Origin: Bactrocera neohumeralis
Lineage: Eukaryota > Arthropoda > Insecta > Diptera > Tephritidae
NCBI RefSeq assembly: GCF_024586455.1
Contig: NW_026089623.1
Coordinates: 6,978,204-7,042,203 of the forward strand
Reading direction: 5' to 3'
DNA: 64,000 bases
Positions 1 through 10,377 of this stretch are shown piece after piece. The notes beneath the pieces were generated by a model. It worked only from the letters and a program-made list of their open reading frames with translations. It made no database searches and was not told where the DNA came from. The number at the start of each line of letters is the position of its first letter. Position 1 is the first letter of the stretch. Position numbers and translations under genes: made by a program.

Positions 1-505
1 ACTTGCACTCCTTTATATGGCCACTGTAGTAAATGTCACAGGGACCTACTCGTCTCTGTCCTGTCCCGTCCATCGCATTTCTTGGACGGCGGTGGTGTCA
101 GCCTTTGTTTTTACGAGGACATCAACCAGCTGGGCAGCGGCACCTTCTCAATTAAGGGGCCAGACATTCCAAGTGCATGCCCTCAATTCGTAGTCCTTAT
201 TTCGTTTGCCATGGTCGTCATCAAAAGTGGGGTCTCTTATCAGAGGCTGTTGTTGGTTTTTCATTGGAGTGTTTTTTTACGTGGCGGGTCCCAAACCCAG
301 CGCAGAACCCTATGCAGGGGATGTTTCGCCTTCTCACTTTAGCTCGCCTTCAAACGGATGTTCTTAGGCTACCCAGAGGATACTTGGTCAAAGACCGGAA
401 GTAGTGAGCTGCTTGAGCCATGTGTAAAAGAATCGCTTCTGACCACTCCCAAATGAATGGCGATCAGAGAACTTTCCTCACTTGCGTGAACTTCTACACA
501 TGACT
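1..505 (-). mobile_element. RTE-type LINE, antisense 5' region, cut by window edge
   Basis: The reverse complement matches the 5' part of the RTE-like LINE at 34481-35010: the same 5' leader (a segment reading CTTCTACACATGACT on this strand), the same block around the predicted endonuclease start and the same downstream order. The copy enters at the window edge inside the endonuclease region and ends at its 5' leader near 505. Open frames here are remnants, not genes. A third copy of this 5' end lies at 12933-13119. RTE assignment comes from the 3' halves of related copies elsewhere in the window. Confidence 0.75.
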
Positions 506-1153
506 ATGCAATCCTTTAGTTGATGTTAAATAAATATAATTGAACAGTAAGTTTAATACTAAAAAAATTCACACAAATTAATGAAGTGTTAGTGGACATT
601 AAAATGCGAAATGTAAGTGTAAAATTTACTTTAAATCGAAAAATGCGTTCTTCAAATAGTGGTAATTTTCAGCTTAAAACGGAAATATCTCGAATATTCC
701 CGCGAGTATAACTATATATGTATATTATTGAACTGGAAAACCTCCTCTATAACTAAAAATGTTCATTTGTTCGTCCAAGATATCTGTTCGTATGCAGAAT
801 ATCTAAAATTATTTAAAATAAAAACAACATACGTGTTTCATAATGAATAAAAGTGAACATTGTTCGAATATACATATACGCATTTCTGCTCCGAAGCTGG
901 GTTTTAAAAATTTAATTAAATTTATAATTAAATTTTTTTAAGCTTGCTTCAAGCAAATGAGGAGTGTCTTTTCAAAAAATATTTACATTTTAATTTTTTT
1001 AAACTATTTATATAGTCTGCAGATTTAGGCTTACTTTTAGGTAAAGTTTCAGAAAAAAAGAAAGTTTTAAGTAGGTTAGATATTAAATATAAATATTTTT
1101 CCATACCTATAGATGATAAAATTCTTTTAGTTGCACTCATTCATCACTTTCTT
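506..1153. other. A+T-rich spacer, nothing recognised
   Basis: Very A+T-rich sequence with short frames on both strands that show no recognisable motif. I see no gene, terminal repeat or RNA gene here. Confidence 0.5.
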
Positions 1154-2018
1154 ATGATTTTTCATAGAATAAATTTCGATGACTTCGTGGAAGAAATGGA
1201 TTCCGAAGTGGAATGCTCACAACCGTTGAGCCCTCATAGAGGTTGTATTGAACATAAATATTATCCATTTTTTAATAATATTTTTTTACAGATAAAGTGT
1301 TTAAAAAAAAATCTTACAATCTCGTTTGCACTCCTCTAGTAGAATCATCACAAATTGTGGTACCGTCACCATCGTCTGGCAACCATGCAGGTATAATGTA
1401 TTAATATATAAATATATTAGTATTTGCTTTATAAAAACACATGTTTTTCAGATAATATCCAGAAGGTGAATGCCATTGAAACCTGTCTCACTGCCATTGA
1501 AAAGTCCCTAACAGACAAAGTAAGTAACGCAGTATTACATGACCAAATTAAAGCAGAAGCTAATTTTTATATTTTAATTTTCAAGATGCCAGAAAAGGCC
1601 GAGGTGCAGGCACAAAGTAAATTATTGCGGAAATGCCGCGTCATAGCGGTAAATACGCACCATTCAATTAGTCGCCCCACCGGTGACTTGGAGGACGAGC
1701 ATTACGTGGAGCTCGCTTCGAAACTGCCCATGTCATCGGAAGAGCACGTGCGCTCTTTCTTTCACAAAAGGAAAGCACGGATGCTATGGTAAATATTTCG
1801 TTTTTAAATATTATGCGATTTTAATATAATATTGAAGTCAAAGGGCGCAAAAGGCAGTGTGGACGTCGTACTGCGTGGTATTTTTTCTGACGATCTAACT
1901 TAACTTATAACGTTTCATTTTAGATATATTTCCTGACAAGGATAAAAACACTGTATGTCGGGAGCTGCGGAGACTTGTGGCCTTAAGCCACAATCGTTTT
2001 AAACAGAAAAAAACATAA
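1154..2018 (+). pseudogene. Small spliced gene, weak DUF4806 resemblance, probably decayed
   Basis: Several coding blocks join through canonical short introns. A block ending 1241 joins 1292-1390 (GT at 1242, AG at 1290-1291), which joins 1452-1519, with the phase kept each time. A 66-bp GTAAGT...AG intron at 1520-1585 leads to 1586-1788. That block contains LPMSSEEHVRSFFHKRKA, and a later block (1838-1900) reads GSVDVVLRGIFSDDL. This pair resembles the insect DUF4806 pattern of a leucine-proline acidic start followed by a G-S-V-x-D-x-V-R-R-I-L-x-R-L-F motif. A last block, about 1926-2018, ends in a basic tail, a stop, and an AATAAA-like signal. The final two junctions lack workable donors or phases, so the copy looks broken. 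The exact start is uncertain because an acceptor may precede 1169. Function is unknown. Confidence 0.4.
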
Positions 2019-2782
2019 AATAAAGGCTAAATTAATATCTTATTATTACTTATATATATTAGTTTTAAGTTGTAAATATTAGTTTAAAGTTGCACATATT
2101 AGTTTTAAGTTGAAGTTTCTAATTTTACTTTTGCAAAAATGAATTTTTAGAATTATAATTTTTATACTAAAATAAACTTCATCTTGTATTATTTTTCTGC
2201 CGAATGTAATAATAATAGGCAAATTATTAGTTTAAGTAAATATTTGATTATTTTGATTTTATTATTAAAAAAAAAGAAATAATAAAAGCTGAATTTTGTT
2301 TAAAAGAATTGAATTTTCTAGAAGTAACAAATGGGTAACAGATATGCTTGTTACTGCTTGTTCCTGCTAACATGTTTATATGTTAAGGTAACAAGCTGAT
2401 AAAAAAAATAATAACACTAACAGATATTCGGGGAACAAATACTTTTAGTTATTCATAACACATAGGTAAGCTATGCGCTAACAAAAGAATGTGTTACTCG
2501 TAACATACTGTTAAGAGATTTGCTAACAAATGTATGGATTCTGTTAGAACAAGGCAGCATGCGATATTTGCTATTGGTTAGAGCGAGATTACCATTGAAC
2601 ATTAAATAGCTAAGTGTTACTTTTTTCCCACTCTCTGAACAAAAGTAACAAATATTTTAACGAAAGCAAAAGTGAACAATAACAAGTCACTTACACGTTT
2701 GCTAACAGCTACCCGTCTTGTAGGGGAAGCTTGTCCAGCAGCAAACAGTCGAGAGCCCAGATAAATTACTGCATGAACTACT
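2019..2782. other. Non-coding spacer with a TAACA/TGTTA-rich block
   Basis: No gene is seen. From about 2330 to 2700 the words TAACA and its complement TGTTA recur many times in both orientations, including gtaacaagc, gctaacaaa and gttactcgtaacatactgtta. This gives a locally palindromic, low-complexity texture unlike the flanks. Confidence 0.5.
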
Positions 2783-3589
2783 GTATAACCAGAGAACGTA
2801 TATTTATAAACAGAGAACGTTTATAATACAGAAGGTTCACGGCGCGAAGAATGTAAAAATATATTTGGCTAACTCGGTCGAGATGGAGGAGTTTCACCAC
2901 TGCCAGCTCTGCAGCAGAAATTTTACCATTTTGCATGCCACATATGTATGTAAATGTGTACACTCATGTCTACATACCACATTTTTAGATATACATGTAC
3001 ACTCAGTGCTTCATGCAAAATATACGTTGACACGGGCAACCAAGTGCCGAAACTCAAGTTTTGTCAAAGGGTCAATGTCGACGGACCGACGAGACGACAA
3101 AGCGTCACAACATTGTATTGTTGTTAGAAAACCGAGCTGTGCCGAGAAAATAAGCGAACGATCGCTGATTGTCACCGCTTCCCTTGCCGCTCTAACAGCT
3201 TTTCCACGAACTTGCGTAAATATATATGAAGATGTATGAACGTGCATACATATCGATGTAGATTTTAAAATATTTTAGAATTGACAAATATAAATCGACA
3301 GCAGCTATGTTGTCACTTTTCTCACTTCTTTCTGTGAAGAAGCATCAGAAAGTTGTTCAATTTATGATTTTTAGCGTTTGCAATCATCGCGAAAAGCCGC
3401 TTGTGGGCAAACGCATACTCGGGGAGATGTGAAGGTGGTCGCTTTTATGAACGAAGCGAGTTTGCTTGTTGAAAGTGCGCTTGCGTTCTTGAATGAAATT
3501 GTTCTTGTTTTAAGATTTTCTACATTTGGCTGCCATATTAACTTGTGACGCCGCCGATGCTATTTCAGGCATTTGTTGTTTTTGTAGAA

Positions 3590-3870
3590 CAATATTTGTA
3601 ATTTTTGCGGATGAGAGATCTACATGTGAACGCATATAAGTATGTATGTTGTGTATGCATTATTTGTGTGGGAATGTCATACGCACATATTTAAATGTGT
3701 ACGTATATAAGTATGTATGATGCCATTTCAAACGATTGTTGTTTTTGTAAAGCAATGTTTGTAGTTTTTGGGGGTGACAAATTTGCATGTGTACGCATAT
3801 GTATACAAGTATGTAGGTTTGTGTATGCGTTATTTGTGCACCAATGTCATACGCACATATTTATGTATGT
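3590..3870 (+). repeat. Imperfect tandem duplication of about 150 bp
   Basis: Two consecutive units each contain a TTGTTGTTTTTGTA segment, a TACATGTGAACGCATATAAG-like segment, a TGTATGCRTTATTTGTG segment and a TCATACGCACATATTTA segment. The same double unit appears inverted at 11440-11660 inside the neighbouring element, so it is an internal feature of the transposon family. Confidence 0.7.
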
Positions 3871-4017
3871 ACATATGTGCAGCGCGCACATGTTATTAAT
3901 TATAAGTGATAATATGATTTGAATTCGTGAAAGCGAACATAAACACATATGGTCATGGCACATGTGAATATATGTAAGTTTTGAATGATAAAATATACGA
4001 TTAATGTTCATTTATCA

Positions 4018-4077
4018 CTATTATAATATATTTAATTTTTTAAATAATATTTAATTTTTTAAATAATATTATAATAG
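4018..4077. repeat. A+T hairpin with internal tandem
   Basis: CTATTATAATAT and ATATTATAATAG form the arms of a hairpin. Its middle is two direct copies of a TTAATTTTTTAAATAATAT unit. It sits just outside the left Harbinger end, within the outer transposon. Confidence 0.7.
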
Positions 4078-4281
4078 TTTGTTATATAAAAATTTGAGAG
4101 ATTTCTTGTGAGGCTATTCTTGCTCAAACCTCATAAGAAAAAAGCTTAAAAAAGTCACCACGTGAGGTAAAAAGCTTTTTGCTGTCAAACAGCTGTTTTA
4201 AGAAAAATAAGCAGACGAAAATGGACACACAAATGGATTATCAGCAAATGTAATTAATTTTGCAAATTTTAAATATATATA

Positions 4282-4606
4282 TGTAATGAAAAGAATATTC
4301 TTTCCATTCATTGTACATCTACTAACAGTAGATGTCACTAGGTACATTTTAACTAGACTTAAGATATAATCGATAGAGGTCACCACATGTATTACTAGGT
4401 ATAAAAATGCGTATACAAAGGAGCAGACGATAGAAAGCACATGCTATTTCACTAAAATAGAGAAATAATTGACATTAAATGGCGTTTCTTTTAATTTTAG
4501 GTAAATAATAATGTAAATAGTGTAAATAGACATAAATAAAATAAAAAACTTTTAATTTTAGATGAAACAACAGTGTCAATTTATTATCCAAAATAATACT
4601 CCATTA
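4282..4606 (+). repeat. 5' LTR of gypsy element
   Basis: It begins TGTAATGAAAAGAATATTC and repeats at 7701. Inside, GGTATAAAAATGCG is a likely TATA-type promoter and ATAAATAAAATAAAAAAC is a likely polyadenylation region. I found no convincing primer-binding site starting TGG immediately downstream. Confidence 0.85.
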
Positions 4607-4748
4607 TAAAACGACATTTGCGTCATAACATAACCAAAAATAAAGGAGAATATAATCACAATGGAAAAGTTAAAATTTTCCTTCGTTATCAAAGCCGCAC
4701 AAGGAGGTAAGAGTAATTTCATGGCCGTAACCCAAATAAGAAAATACA

Positions 4749-5756
4749 TTGGGAGAAAAATTTGAGATCCCAGAGGATCAACAACCTACCTCACTCCATA
4801 CCACATTAAAAGGAACGAGTGAGTTCGCAAGAGTAAAGGAAACGTTGACCAAACGACATGAAAAACGGAGCGTTTGGATTTTATTGACCCCAGAGCTAAA
4901 CCAATGCTATATGGATGAGGCAGGAAATATGCTTTTTAGGGACACATTCCTTGAACAAATCCAAGACAAGTTTGAGCCAGAAGATGGGTTACTAAAAGAC
5001 CTTTTAAAACAACTACTTAATGAAAAAAAGAAGAACAGCACAGATAATTTAAGTAAAAAAGCTGAGAAATTCGTTATAGATAAATTTTCGAACAAAAACC
5101 CAAATGCGGAGCAGTGGATACGAGAATTTGATAATGATTGCAGAAGATTGGAGGTAAAAGAGAATCAGATGATTGAGATGTTTAAATTATTTCTAGACCG
5201 GTCGTGTCTTGAGTGGTACTCGTCCATGATGCTGAAATTGACCATAGATTCAAATTGGGCAGAATGGAAAAACAATTTTATCGAAACCTACGCAAGTAAG
5301 GGTTGGGCACCTGTCAGGTATGCATTGGGGTATAAATACTATTCGGGGTCTCTGGTAGACTTCGCGGTAAAAAAAGAACGACTATTATTAGAAATTCGTA
5401 AAACCACGGACACGGGAATGCTGATCGACCTGATTACAACAGCTTTGCCAAACTTTATTACTGATAAGCTAGATCGTGAATCATTGAAAAAAACTGAAAA
5501 CTTATTCGGCGCGTTGGGAAAACTGGAACACCTGGCGGAGAAAAAAAAAGAACGAAAAACCGATACCCAAAAGATCAAACCTGAGAAAAATGCATGCACA
5601 ATATGTGAAAAAAATAATAAGCCCGGACGGCGCCACTCGGAATCGAACTGCTGGTTCAAGAATAAAGAAAATGGAGAACAAAAAAATGAAAAAATCAAAC
5701 ATGTCAATAACGCGGAATTAGAGGTAGAACTAGAACACGAGAGTCCAAAAAACTAA
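4749..5756 (+). CDS. gag: Gypsy Gag polyprotein
   Basis: A 335-residue frame. The central region (about residues 100-250) has the helical, tryptophan-containing layout of gypsy capsid proteins, for instance EQWIREFDNDCRRLEV and WAEWKNNFIETYASKGW. A lysine-rich stretch then leads to a single knuckle-like cluster C-x2-C-x9-H-x4-C at about residues 283-303 (CTIC...HSESNC), which has wider spacing than a canonical CCHC knuckle. The carboxy end is charged. It lies 143 bp after the 5' LTR; a start further upstream in another frame cannot be excluded. Gag would form the particle that packages element RNA. The frame is open, but the rest of the element is deleted. Confidence 0.75.
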   Translation: MGEKFEIPEDQQPTSLHTTLKGTSEFARVKETLTKRHEKRSVWILLTPELNQCYMDEAGNMLFRDTFLEQIQDKFEPEDGLLKDLLKQLLNEKKKNSTDNLSKKAEKFVIDKFSNKNPNAEQWIREFDNDCRRLEVKENQMIEMFKLFLDRSCLEWYSSMMLKLTIDSNWAEWKNNFIETYASKGWAPVRYALGYKYYSGSLVDFAVKKERLLLEIRKTTDTGMLIDLITTALPNFITDKLDRESLKKTENLFGALGKLEHLAEKKKERKTDTQKIKPEKNACTICEKNNKPGRRHSESNCWFKNKENGEQKNEKIKHVNNAELEVELEHESPKN

Positions 5757-6140
5757 TCTTGACACCACTGATTAAAATAAAAGTATTACTCAATGATTTC
5801 CTTGAATTGGACGGAATCTATGATTCCGGATCAAACGTGTCATTAATCAATTCAAAATTCTTGAAAAAAAAAGAACGTAGTCAATAATCAGGGAAATAAT
5901 ACTAATAATTTACAAACAATCAGTGGAGTAAAGAAAGACGAAGGCTGGATAGAGGTAAAACTAAAAATTTTCGAAATGGAAAAAAAATTAAAATATTTGT
6001 TGTTGATGATATGAATTTCAAATACCATCTTCTACTTGGTTTAGATTCAATAAAAGAATTCAAATTGAATCACGACGAGAATTTAAACGCCAAACAGAGT
6101 TGTTTGAACACAAAAGAAATTGATAACCAAGAAAATATTT
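5757..6140 (+). pseudogene. Gypsy protease remnant
   Basis: Directly after gag, one frame reads GIYDSGSNVSLI, the D-S-G active-site loop of a retropepsin. A stop follows about 20 codons later. A segment in another frame has the YHLLLGLDSIKEF pattern of the protease end. The domain would mature Gag-Pol; here it is split by a frameshift and stops between 5880 and 6140. Confidence 0.6.
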
Positions 6141-6169
6141 AAAAAGAAACGATAAAAAAGAATAATGAT

Positions 6170-6796
6170 ATGAGATTTGTTATAAACTTCAATGAACATA
6201 TAGTAAAAGAAAATTTTCAAATTCAAATTAACCACTTATTATGTGAAGAAAAAAACGAAATCAATAAATTAGTTGAACGATACAAAAGTGTATTCGCCAA
6301 AGATAAATACGATATAGGGACAGTGAGGAACTATGAAGCTCACATAGATCTAGTCGTTGAAAAATACCCCAGTAAACGTCCATATAGGTGTACTATAGAT
6401 GATAAAAAAGAAATAGAGGAGCAGATAGCGAAGCTGTTAGAAAGAGACCTGATCGAGGAGTCATATAGCCCCTTTGCTGACCCAGTCACATTGGCATACA
6501 AACGGGACGAAGGGACGAAATCTAGACTGTGTATTGACTTTAGGGAATTGAACAAAATCGTAATACCTGAATCTCAACATTTCCCTCTAATCGAGGACAT
6601 AATGGAAAAAGCGCGAAATTGTAAATATTTTACAAAATTAGATATAATTCTGCCTTTTTGGTCAATTCCCCTAAAGATTACAGATAGGCAAAAGACAGCT
6701 TTCGTAACTCAAGAGGGTCACTTTCAATGGACCTGCTTACCGTTTGGCCTGAAAACAGCACCAGCAATTTTTCAACGGATATTACCATATGCATAG
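6170..6796 (+). pseudogene. pol: Gypsy reverse transcriptase, amino half only
   Basis: After a linker, the frame has the RT fingers and palm motifs: KRPYRCTIDDKKEIEEQI, LCIDFRELNKIVIPE, YFTKLDI and LPFGLKTAPAIFQRI. The expected YxDD catalytic loop, thumb and RNase H are absent, because the sequence jumps to integrase just after the FQRI motif. LPFWSIPL replaces the usual SGYxQIPL, a further sign of decay. The protein cannot be an active polymerase. Confidence 0.8.
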
Positions 6797-6798
6797 AA

Positions 6799-7650
6799 AA
6801 TAAGACTAGTGGACAGGAAAAGTTTGGATTAATGTCTCATTTAGGACCAGCAGAAAAACCTTTTGAAATAGTATCCATAGATACAATTGGTGGTTTCGGC
6901 GGTTCTAGATCAACGAAGAGATATTTGCATCTTCTAACAGACCATTTCACGCGATATGCCTATATCTAAACATCACAGACTCAATCGGCAAGAGACTTCA
7001 CAAAACTCGTGGAAAATGTAATAAAATCGTACAAAATTGAAATAATACTAGCCGATCAATACCCTGGAATAAACTCTACAGAGTTTAAAGAGTTTCTACA
7101 GGAAAAAGGCATAAAAATAATATTCACTTCGGTTGATACTCCCTTTTCAAACGGCCTAAATGAGAGACTAAATCAAACGATGATTAATAGGATAAGATGC
7201 AAATATAATGAAGGAGAAACAAAAACTGCGTGGACAACAATAGCTCTCGAATGCACAAAGCGTTACAACGAAACGGTGCATTCCGTGACAAAATTCAGTC
7301 CAAAATATTTGTTAGAGGGTGACGATGTAAAAATTCTGCCAAAAGAGCTGGATAAAGAACATAAAGACCTAAAACATAATAGAGAAATCGCGTTTACAAA
7401 TAGTCAAAGGTCCCACAATTATAATAAGAAATTGTTTGATAAATCAAGAGTCGAGTATGAATTTAAGATCGGAGAAAAAGTATTTGTTGAAAACGGTAAC
7501 AAACTGAATAGAAAGAAATTAAGCGAAATAAGAAGCGGTCCTTTTGAAATACTTGAGAAAATATTAAAATGTATCTTTAAAATAAATACAGGATATAAAA
7601 AAGCGGAATCAAATTTATTCCATGTATCAAAACATGATGAGATTAGGTAA
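6799..7650 (+). pseudogene. Gypsy integrase core and C-terminus, broken
   Basis: The first piece (to 6969) contains PFEIVSIDTIGGF (first catalytic D) and HLLTDHFTRYAYI, ending at a stop. The second (7009-7650) contains ADQYPGINSTEFKEFL (second D) and PFSNGLNERLNQTM (catalytic E), then the YNETVHSVTKFSPKYLL motif and a basic C-terminal domain. The zinc-binding N-terminal domain is missing. All three acidic residues are visible, but the stop at about 6967 separates the first from the others. Confidence 0.8.
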
Positions 7651-7700
7651 TTATAGAACTTTTTTTTGTACGTCAAAAAAAACTCAGTCAAGGGGGGAGA

Positions 7701-8027
7701 TGTAAAGAAAAGAATATTCTTTCCATTCATTGTACATCTACTAACAATAGATGTCACTAGGTACATTTTAAAACTAGACTTAAGATATAATCGATAGAGG
7801 TCACCACATGTATTACTAGGTATAAAAATGCGTATACAAAGGAGCAGACGATAGAAAGCACATGCTATTTCAATAAAATAGAGAAATAATTGACATTAAA
7901 TGTCGTTTCTTTTAATTTTAGGTAAATAATAATGTAAATAGTGTAAATAGACATAAATAAAATAAAAAACTTTTAATTTTAGATGAAACAACAGTGTCAA
8001 TTTATTATCCAAAATAATACTCCATTA
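7701..8027 (+). repeat. 3' LTR of gypsy element
   Basis: Near copy of 4282-4606, starting TGTAAAGAAAAGAATATTC. It is preceded directly by the polypurine tract AAGGGGGGAGA (7690-7700). Differences from the 5' LTR include G/A in AACARTAG, an AA insertion and C/A in TTTCAMTAAAA. Confidence 0.85.
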
Positions 8028-9229
8028 TATATATATATGTAATAATTTCATATATTCCTAGACGTACAAAAACGGAAAGGACAACTCAGGAGCAGCTGCA
8101 ACATTACATAATGTTTTGCAAGCAGCATCCTGAGTTGCAACGGGGAAGCTAACTCCGACCAAACCTCAAGGGCTGCAAATACTTTGGTCGGAGTTAGCAG
8201 AAAATTTAAATGCCTTAAGAGGTCCAACTCGGTCGGCAGCCAAGTGGAGGGAGGTAAGTTCATAAATGCTTGTGTACGTTTCACATTATTAAAATATGTT
8301 TCCATAGTCCTTAATGCATTAGAAACATCAGTTGCGATCGCGAGCGCGCAAACTGAAGACACATGCGCAAGCGACTGGTGGAGGCCCTCCGATAAATGGA
8401 ATGACTGAATTCGAGGAGCAAGCAATTACAACTTTTGGAGCAGCAGCGGTGGATGGATTGCGACTTTGGGTCATCAGGTAATATTTTAATTTAATATTTG
8501 TCGGACTATATATTTTATTATTACTTGAGGCAATAATTGGTCCGTTTTATACTTACAGGTTTTGCCGTTGTATTGAAATACAGCTCAAGCTTCAGCTTCC
8601 TCGTCGCATCGCCTGCTCCAGCGCCCTCTCCAACAGTCGCATCGCCTGCTCCAGCACCCTCCCCAACAGTCGCATCGCCTGCTCCAGCACCCTCACTAAC
8701 AGTCGCATCGCCTGCTCCAGCTTTTCCAGTTCTTTCTCTAAATTATTCTTCCTCACCATCACCTTCAGATTCCTTATCTCCTCCCATCTTATCTTCTCCT
8801 ATGCCATCGCCTTCTTACATCCCTTCTGAAAAATTGACTGCATCGAAGATGCTTGGAGCAGTGCTACAAAAAATGGAAGATCGAGAAAAGCGAGTGAAGG
8901 AGGTAATTTCTCTACAAAGGAAAATTGTAGAGCAAAATGTGCAGATGACAGGGGTGCTGCACCAAATGACACAAGCACTAACCTCGCTGTCAGAGATAAT
9001 GGCTAAATTGTCTGAAAAATTTAATAAGTAATAATAAAAATGTAAAAAAATAAAAAAATTAAATAAAATGAAATGAATTATTTAAACATATGTAGATGTC
9101 TTTTTATTCATTCTTAGAGGAAGTAAAAGGTACAGAGACAGTAAGTAACTTACATATATGTATATACTTATATTTATAGTACATAACGCCACTGGAAATA
9201 TATACATACATATGTATATTATAAAGGCA

Positions 9230-10190
9230 TGATGTAACGTTCTCTTACTCTAGCACCCTCCCTAAAATTGGAGTTTTCGAAAACAATTTCGGTGTCTTGT
9301 GATTCTTCTAAAACTTCTTCGAAGCCAAGGTCTGCAGCCACACCATGCTTCAGTAAAATATTGTGAAGAATTGTACACGTGTAAATAATCAAAGACGCTT
9401 TTTCAGGGCTGTAATGAAGAATGCGGTGTTTTGAGAGGCACCGGAATCGTGACTTCAAAACACCAAAGGCCCTCTCAATGGTATTACGTGCTTTGGCGTG
9501 CAACTTATTGTAACGCACTTCCCTTGCATTTGAAGGTTCAGCGACTGGCGTTAACAGCCATGGCTCTAATGGATATCCTTGGTCACCTAACAACCACGAA
9601 TCACTTTGCGTGTTATAGGTACTTGTGAGGTACATACGTGTTGGGGATGTGGTCCAAATAGCAGAATCATGGCAAGAACCGGGATATCTCGCGTTGACAA
9701 CGGTGATTACAAACCTGCCAAAAATGCAAATATACATATACATATGTATTAATAGAAAGATTGGTAAATAGTTTGTATAATATAGAACATTACGTACTGC
9801 TTCTACATTAAGGCTTTAAAATCCTTTCCGGTTCATGAAAAGTGAGAGAGGAGTACTGGCGTCTGTGCATGAGGGTGAAACAATCCCAATATGGGTACAA
9901 GCGATTGCGCCGTTTGTGCCCTTGACCCCAAATTTCGTGTAAAATCTTTAAGAAAAAATTTATTTATTTATTTATATTTATTTTCATTTATTTATCTTAC
10001 CCGCAGATCAAAAGATATACTCGACTTCTGCACATCATGCGGCACGAATTCACGTATAAGTACTTTACATAGCGATTTTGGGAATCGAAACGTATTTATA
10101 AATGATGTGTCTTGCATAGTAAAAGGATAACTTTTGTCTCGTAAACCCTTCACAATTTTCCTCCTACCCCCCGATTCCTCCTCCTCAACA
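9230..10190 (-). pseudogene. HARBI1-like Harbinger transposase, broken
   Basis: Three blocks are read on the minus strand. The first (about 10190-9995) has a Harbinger N-terminal pattern, RDKSYPFTMQDTSFI. The second (about 9935-9800) has GAIACTHIGIVSP, then NRKGF, a stop, and SLNVEA. The third (about 9718-9230) has NARYPGSCHDSAIW, LLGDQGYPLEPWLLTPV and RNTIERAFGVLKSRFRCL. In the DDE_Tnp_4 fold the first catalytic Asp should follow GAI; here it is Ala (GCT). The second Asp and the Glu are present. The middle of the N-terminal half is missing and replaced by an ATTT-rich stretch (9957-9995). The enzyme would have excised the element; this copy cannot. Confidence 0.75.
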
Positions 10191-10363
10191 ATTCCTCCAT
10201 GCTAGTTATAACACTCAAATATTTTTTAAAAAATGTCAAATATTGATGTAAAACAAAACAAACACAGATGTTTTGTATTATGATGGCTGCTTTCACGCGT
10301 CACAGATATTTGTGATAATAGTGAGCATTTGAGCTTTTGAATTTTTGCCAGCATAAGGTAACC

Positions 10364-10377
10364 CTCACTATAGTGAG
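10364..10377. repeat. Palindrome in the Harbinger subterminal region
   Basis: CTCACTATAGTGAG is a perfect 14-bp palindrome, followed by TATCACTAAAGTGAGTGTGG, a near repeat of it. It lies about 55-70 bp inside the right Harbinger terminus, a usual place for transposase or accessory-protein binding sites. Binding is inference. Confidence 0.6.

Larger units (their letters stand above)
4282..8027 (+). mobile_element. Ty3/gypsy LTR retrotransposon, internally deleted
   Basis: Two near-identical LTRs bracket gag, a protease remnant, the RT amino half and an integrase core. The flanks are TATATA-type sequence on both sides, so a 4-6 bp duplication cannot be fixed. A deletion at about 6796 joins the RT fingers and palm directly to the integrase, removing the YxDD box, RNase H and the integrase zinc domain. 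It lies in intron 1 of the Harbinger accessory gene, same strand. The LTRs differ at only a few positions plus a 2-bp indel, which suggests a fairly young insertion compared with its decayed hosts. Confidence 0.85.
4221..9031 (+). pseudogene. Harbinger accessory protein, zeste-type Myb/SANT, split by gypsy
   Basis: Exon 1 (4221-4249) has a start codon and a GTAATT donor. The matching acceptor TTCCTAG lies at 8055-8061, beyond the retrotransposon. Exon 2 (8062-8253) encodes RTTQEQLQHYIMFCKQHPEL, then a -1 frameshift, then LWSELAENLNALRGPTRSA, the helix pattern of zeste-like Myb DNA-binding domains. Exon 3 (8308-8477) retains ATGGGPP. The last exon (from about 8559) has a Pro/Ala linker of four VASPAPAP units and an end coiled-coil, about residues 115-160 of that frame, rich in E, K, V and Q. 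Such proteins help Harbinger transposase bind DNA and enter the nucleus. The frameshift and phase mismatches make this copy non-functional. Confidence 0.65.

Noticed and set aside
82..404. Overlapping open frames at the window start as a host gene
   Set aside because: They are antisense readings of the RTE LINE 5' region, which recurs at 12933-13119 and 34481-35010.
2865..3247. Frames of 124 and 78 codons on opposite strands
   Set aside because: Both lie in the repeated transposon interior (inverted copy at 11.9-12.3 kb) and show no codon-like conservation between copies.
8184..8425. Plus and minus frames around 8.2-8.4 kb as separate genes
   Set aside because: They overlap the Myb accessory exons and an intron read through in the wrong phase.
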